Shown here: one piece after another, positions 60,816 to 64,000 of the stretch
How the letters are laid out: the number at the start of each line of letters is the position of its first letter
Position numbering within the stretch: the stretch's first letter is position 1
Assembly: GCF_003385495.1 (NCBI RefSeq)
Contig: NZ_QNUH01000001.1
Coordinates: forward strand, 186,001-250,000
Reading direction: 5' to 3'
Source of the DNA: Chryseobacterium elymi
GTDB taxonomy: Bacteria; Bacteroidota; Bacteroidia; Flavobacteriales; Weeksellaceae
Length of the DNA stretch: 64,000 nucleotides
The notes under the pieces: model-generated
Seen by the model: only the letters and a program-made list of their open reading frames with translations
The model's database searches: none
What the model was told of the DNA's origin: nothing
Made by a program: the position numbers and the translations under genes

Positions 60816-62087
60816 TTAATGAAACCTGAAATTAGCTTCCGGAAGTGTATTATTTTTTAAGAAGGCTTCGTATTCCGGAGAGAGCCTGGCCCGTCCGAAT
60901 GTATTTTCTCCGCTCATACTTCCGAGACGCACTTTATCTTTCCCGAATTTTTTATTCATGGCATCCATTGCTCTCATAACGGGAAGATGCTGGTTTTGGG
61001 TATCTTCTTCAAAAAGACTGATCAGTCTTTCATTTTCAGGAACGAAATCATTGACGATAACTCCTGCTCTTTTGTAATGGAACCCTTCTCTGTAAATAGC
61101 CTCAAAAAGCTCGTTTACCACCCTACCTATCAAAATAGAGGAATTGGTAGGATTAGGAAGGATCTGCGTCATTGCATTTTTATACTCGGGAAGATCTTTT
61201 CTGAAGCGATTGGTCTGGACAAAAACGGTAACCATTCTGCAGCATGTATTTTGCTTACGGAGTCTTTCAGAACAATACATTCCAAAGGTTTCCACACGTT
61301 CCCGGACTTCTTCTTTTTTGGTAAGCATTTCCATAAAGCTTCGGGTAACTGCTATTGACTTTTTAGGTAATGGACTGTCTAATTCGAGTTGGCGAACCCC
61401 TTTCAGCTCATTGATCATTCTTACTCCGTGGATCCCCATTATTTTCCGAACCCATATTTCGGGTTTCTGAAGGAGATCCCAGGCTTTATAAACACCACTG
61501 TCATTCATTTTTACTGCAAGTTTACGTCCTATTCCCCAGACATCACCTATGTTGAGCCATTTCAGAGCTTTTTCAATTTTTTCAGGAGTATCGAGGATAT
61601 AAACACCTTCAAACTTATCCGGAAATTCTTTTACAATCCTGTTGGCGACTTTACAAAGCGTTTTGGTAGGAGCAATGCCTATGCTTACAGGAATACTTTC
61701 CTTATCCCATATTTCATTTTTAATCTTAAGGCAATAATCCCGGATATCTATATATTTAAAACCTGAAAGCTCCAAAAACAGCTCATCGATGCTGTACACT
61801 TCATATTCCAGAACGTATGACCTTGAGATTTCAATAACGCGCTGACTTTTGTAATTATAGAGTTCAAATTTCGCAGAGAAACTTTTTACATCATGCTGCT
61901 TGAAAAGGTCTTTATATTTGAATGCAGGAGCCGCCATCGGAATACCCAGATCTTTTGCCTCTTTGCTTCTGGACACCACGCATCCGTCATTATTGGAAAG
62001 CACCACAACAGCTTTTCCCTCAAGAGATGGGTCCAGAGTTCTCTCGCAGGAAACAAAAAAGTTGTTGCAATCTACTAAAGCATACAT
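60816..62087 (-). CDS. umuC: Y-family DNA polymerase V catalytic subunit
   Basis: 423 residues. MYALVDCNNFFVSCERTLDPSLEGKAVVVLSNNDGCVVSRS is UmuC rather than DinB; the catalytic carboxylates are Asp6 and the SIDE motif in YSIDELFLELSGF. The C-terminal part (MDAMNKKFGKDKVRLGSMSG) is the DUF4113-like tail. No umuD/lexA-like gene lies upstream in this window, so it is a solo umuC. Role: translesion synthesis after DNA damage. Confidence 0.92.
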   Translation of the reverse strand: MYALVDCNNFFVSCERTLDPSLEGKAVVVLSNNDGCVVSRSKEAKDLGIPMAAPAFKYKDLFKQHDVKSFSAKFELYNYKSQRVIEISRSYVLEYEVYSIDELFLELSGFKYIDIRDYCLKIKNEIWDKESIPVSIGIAPTKTLCKVANRIVKEFPDKFEGVYILDTPEKIEKALKWLNIGDVWGIGRKLAVKMNDSGVYKAWDLLQKPEIWVRKIMGIHGVRMINELKGVRQLELDSPLPKKSIAVTRSFMEMLTKKEEVRERVETFGMYCSERLRKQNTCCRMVTVFVQTNRFRKDLPEYKNAMTQILPNPTNSSILIGRVVNELFEAIYREGFHYKRAGVIVNDFVPENERLISLFEEDTQNQHLPVMRAMDAMNKKFGKDKVRLGSMSGENTFGRARLSPEYEAFLKNNTLPEANFRFH

Positions 62088-62110
62088 GACAGGGTACTGA
62101 TATTTTAATG

Positions 62111-62118
62111 CAAAATTA
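62111..62118 (-). promoter_or_regulatory. -7 promoter element (TAATTTTG) of umuC
   Basis: Minus-strand TAnnTTTG, 23 nt before the ATG. Confidence 0.55.
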
Positions 62119-62207
62119 CATTTAAAAAAAATAATTATTCTGTTTTATCTTAAAATTAACATCACATTTAACATGCTGAATATTATGCAGTTAATTTACT
62201 TCAAACA

Positions 62208-62223
62208 CGTCAAGTTTTGTCGC
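62208..62223 (+). promoter_or_regulatory. 16-bp box, copy 1 (orphan)
   Basis: CGTCAAGTTTTGTCGC. The TA of a -7 element occurs at the right spacing (10 nt) but the TTTG is lost (TATTAGGC), and no gene follows directly. Confidence 0.55.
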
Positions 62224-62437
62224 ATTAAAGCTTTATTAGGCTCTGGAAGCTACTATTTCTGACTTCGAACATTTCAGCAAAATGATTTTATATTTGAACT
62301 TAAATTACTGATCGCAAAAAAACGGATTCCTGAGTTTGTGCATTAATTTTTTTAAATCCCATATATTATTAAGATATAAGGTTGCATGAAAAATTTTATA
62401 TTTAAAATACATTTTTATTTAATATTATCAGTAAATA

Positions 62438-62453
62438 CGTCAAGTTCCGTCGC
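62438..62453 (+). promoter_or_regulatory. 16-bp box, copy 2
   Basis: CGTCAAGTTCCGTCGC, 10 nt before the -7 element of the M15 gene. Shares its pattern with copies 1 and 3. Confidence 0.7.
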
Positions 62454-62463
62454 CCTTAACCTA

Positions 62464-62471
62464 TACTTTTG
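62464..62471 (+). promoter_or_regulatory. -7 promoter element (TACTTTTG) of the M15 gene
   Basis: TAnnTTTG, 10 nt after the 16-bp box and 21 nt before the ATG. Confidence 0.65.
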
Positions 62472-62492
62472 TTTCATAAATAATAATGAATC

Positions 62493-62993
62493 ATGGATAA
62501 AGTAACGTCAGAAAGAATAAATAAGCTTCACCCTTCTGTAAGAGATGAAGTAAAACAGATCATAAAAGAATGCGATGAAGCCCTTACCGGAAGAGCTAAA
62601 GTAAGAATCACCCAAGGTCTGAGATCTTTTGAAGAACAGGAAAAACTGTACGCTATCGGAAGAATTACGTCCGGAAAAAAAGTAACAAATGCCAAAGCAG
62701 GCCAAAGCATCCATAATTACGGACTTGCTGTTGATATCTGCCTGATGATCGATGGTAAGATCGCAAGCTGGGACACCGTGAAAGACTGGGACAATGACAA
62801 GGTAGCCGACTGGTACGAATGTGTGAAAATTTTCGCTAAACACGGCTGGGACTGGGGCGGAAACTGGAAAACCTTTAAGGACCTTCCCCACTTCGAAAAA
62901 AAGAATATCCAGACTAAAAAAGGACTGGTTAAAACGAATTGGCGAATATTATCCAAGATGCCAAAAGATAAACAAAATTACATCCTTTTTTAA
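62493..62993 (+). CDS. M15 family peptidase (endolysin-like D-alanyl-D-Ala/L-Ala-D-Glu type)
   Basis: 166 residues. The M15 motif SIHNYGLAVDICLM gives zinc ligands His74 and Asp81, and DLPHFE gives His133. This is close to phage endolysins of the L-alanyl-D-glutamate peptidase type, but no signal peptide or holin is visible. It could act on the cell wall after release, or be a domesticated lysin. Promoter carries the 16-bp box. Confidence 0.9.
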   Translation: MDKVTSERINKLHPSVRDEVKQIIKECDEALTGRAKVRITQGLRSFEEQEKLYAIGRITSGKKVTNAKAGQSIHNYGLAVDICLMIDGKIASWDTVKDWDNDKVADWYECVKIFAKHGWDWGGNWKTFKDLPHFEKKNIQTKKGLVKTNWRILSKMPKDKQNYILF

Positions 62994-63022
62994 TTCCCTT
63001 TTACTTGAAAATAATTATAATA

Positions 63023-63038
63023 CGACAAGTTCTGTCGC
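63023..63038 (+). promoter_or_regulatory. 16-bp box, copy 3
   Basis: CGACAAGTTCTGTCGC, with perfect half-sites CGACA/TGTCG around AGTTC. Again exactly 10 nt before the -7 element, here of the patatin gene. Confidence 0.7.
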
Positions 63039-63048
63039 TTCCCCGTCC

Positions 63049-63056
63049 TACCTTTG
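63049..63056 (+). promoter_or_regulatory. -7 promoter element (TACCTTTG) of the patatin gene
   Basis: TAnnTTTG, 126 nt before the ATG, so the mRNA has a long leader. Confidence 0.6.
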
Positions 63057-63093
63057 TTTTATAAGAAAATGTTAGTTAACTGAGGTCTCAAAT

Positions 63094-63139
63094 ACTAAAA
63101 CCAACATCTGCTTTTAAAGGCAGAAAGTTGGTTTTAGTT
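63094..63139 (+). promoter_or_regulatory. Leader hairpin of the patatin gene
   Basis: ACTAAAACCAAC/GTTGGTTTTAGT arms with an inner TCTGC/GCAGA step, lying in the 5' leader. There is no T run right after it, so it is more likely a leader structure or attenuator than a plain terminator. Confidence 0.6.
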
Positions 63140-63182
63140 GTCTCAGGAACTTAATTTTTCTATAAAAACCAACAAACATCAC

Positions 63183-64000
63183 ATGAAAAAGACAACCATT
63201 CTTTCTTTGGACGGGGGCGGAATAAGAGGTATTATCACCTGTATTATTCTCCGCTACATAGAGGAACAGCTTCAGTATCATGATACTCCGGGCGCCAAAC
63301 TCGGTGATTACTTTGATCTGGTTGCGGGAAGCAGTACAGGAGGACTGATCGCTTCTATTATTCTATGTCCCGATGAACACCGGAAGGCAAAATATTCTAT
63401 CCAGAAAGGGTTAGAATTATACGCTGAAAAGGGGGGCGACATATTTCAGGTTTCTTTTTGGGAAAAGCTGGTCAATCCGTTTGGCCTGCTTAATGAAAAA
63501 ATTTCTCAGGATGCGCTTGAAAAAAATTTGAATGACTTTTTTGGAACTTTAGAACTTAAAGAATTTATAAAGCCATGTTTAATAACCAGTTATGATATTG
63601 AAAACAGAAGAGCAAAACTTTTTAATTCCTGGGAGGCTAATCTGAGCACAGATAATTTTTATGTAAAAGATATCTGCAGGGCGACAGCAGCTGCTCCTAC
63701 TTATTTCAGTCCGGTGCAGATCAAATCGATGTACGGACAGATCTTCAGCCTGATCGATGGTGGCATGTTTGCCAATAATCCTGCTCTTTGTGCTTATGCG
63801 GAAGCTAGAAAAATTCCTTTTGCAGAAGTATTAAAGAATCATCAGAAGGCTAATCATCCCGGTGTAAATGATATGATTATCATCTCTATAGGAACGGGTG
63901 TGGAAGCCAGACCCTATTCTTTTAAAAAGCTGCAAAAGTCAGGAAAGATCGGCTGGGTAAATCCAATCATTGATATATTAATGTCTGCGAATGCAGAAAC
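63183..64000 (+). CDS. Patatin-like phospholipase, 5' part
   Basis: 272 residues visible; the gene runs off the window. SLDGGGIRGII is the oxyanion loop, Ser51 in GSSTGG the nucleophile, and Asp192 in LIDGGMFANNP the second member of the Ser-Asp dyad. The CBASS-like and plain patatin families share these motifs; no C-terminal domain can be seen. No signal peptide, so a cytoplasmic lipase. It shares the box-promoter design with the M15 gene. Confidence 0.9.
   Translation, partial: MKKTTILSLDGGGIRGIITCIILRYIEEQLQYHDTPGAKLGDYFDLVAGSSTGGLIASIILCPDEHRKAKYSIQKGLELYAEKGGDIFQVSFWEKLVNPFGLLNEKISQDALEKNLNDFFGTLELKEFIKPCLITSYDIENRRAKLFNSWEANLSTDNFYVKDICRATAAAPTYFSPVQIKSMYGQIFSLIDGGMFANNPALCAYAEARKIPFAEVLKNHQKANHPGVNDMIIISIGTGVEARPYSFKKLQKSGKIGWVNPIIDILMSANAE

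Larger units (their letters stand above)
62088..62492. other. umuC-M15 divergent intergenic region
   Basis: 405 bp, very AT-rich, containing the umuC -7 element and two copies of the 16-bp box. No credible gene. Confidence 0.6.

Noticed and set aside
60816..64000. Prophage remnant containing umuC, M15 lysin and patatin
   Set aside because: No integrase, structural, holin or replication gene is seen, and codon use does not stand out; kept only as a hypothesis in a finding.
1..64000. tRNA, rRNA or riboswitch genes
   Set aside because: No T-loop, acceptor-stem or conserved riboswitch core was recognised on reading; a dedicated covariance search was not possible.

Overview
The window comes from a low-GC Bacteroidota chromosome, most likely a Chryseobacterium/Elizabethkingia-type flavobacterium. 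The evidence is SusC/SusD and T9SS C-terminal sorting domains, start sites preceded by the flavobacterial TAnnTTTG -7 element with little Shine-Dalgarno signal, single-chain glycyl-tRNA synthetase, and DUF4271/DUF4296 proteins. No rRNA, tRNA, CRISPR array, insertion sequence or integrase was recognised.

Layout. 1-8.6 kb is core: 3' end of birA, an LptF/LptG permease, tgt, a DUF4296 lipoprotein, a DPM1-like glycosyltransferase, DUF4271, hemD, an oligopeptidase B-like S9 peptidase, and an AHSA1/SRPBCC protein. 8.8-15 kb holds a two-component system followed by a His/Cys-repeat lipoprotein, a small Cys-rich exported protein and a TonB-dependent receptor with two N-terminal HMA domains, read here as a candidate metal (probably copper) handling module. 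15.5-38.5 kb is dominated by a polysaccharide-utilisation locus (PUL) on the minus strand: AraC regulator, SusC, SusD, MFS transporter, GH130, GH92, GH125, a NagB/PIG-L fusion, two Endo H-like GH18 enzymes, a ROK kinase and a second GH92, with an M6P-isomerase-like cupin just beyond. The enzymes form a logical route for high-mannose N-glycans: endoglycosidase release, alpha-mannose trimming, phosphorolysis of Man-beta-1,4-GlcNAc, then sugar phosphorylation and deamination.

39-43.5 kb has an OsmC protein and a TetR-thiolase-hotdog-FabF operon with a clear palindromic operator over its promoter. 43.5-58 kb is mixed housekeeping: L,D-transpeptidase, msrB, DUF445, pyrD, truC, glyS, M48 protease, serine hydrolase, and a TPR/AraC-HTH membrane protein. 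58-60.6 kb carries three tandem secreted paralogues (C1q-like architecture inferred). 60.8-64 kb holds umuC without umuD, an M15 peptidase and a truncated patatin phospholipase. The last two are preceded by the same 16-bp box placed exactly 10 nt upstream of the -7 element, and a third orphan copy lies nearby; this is the most distinctive regulatory signal of the window.

Several intergenic spaces hold palindromic repeats, including a perfect 24-bp GC-rich inverted repeat at 49.7 kb. Several genes have the -7 element only 4-6 nt before the start codon, implying leaderless mRNAs.
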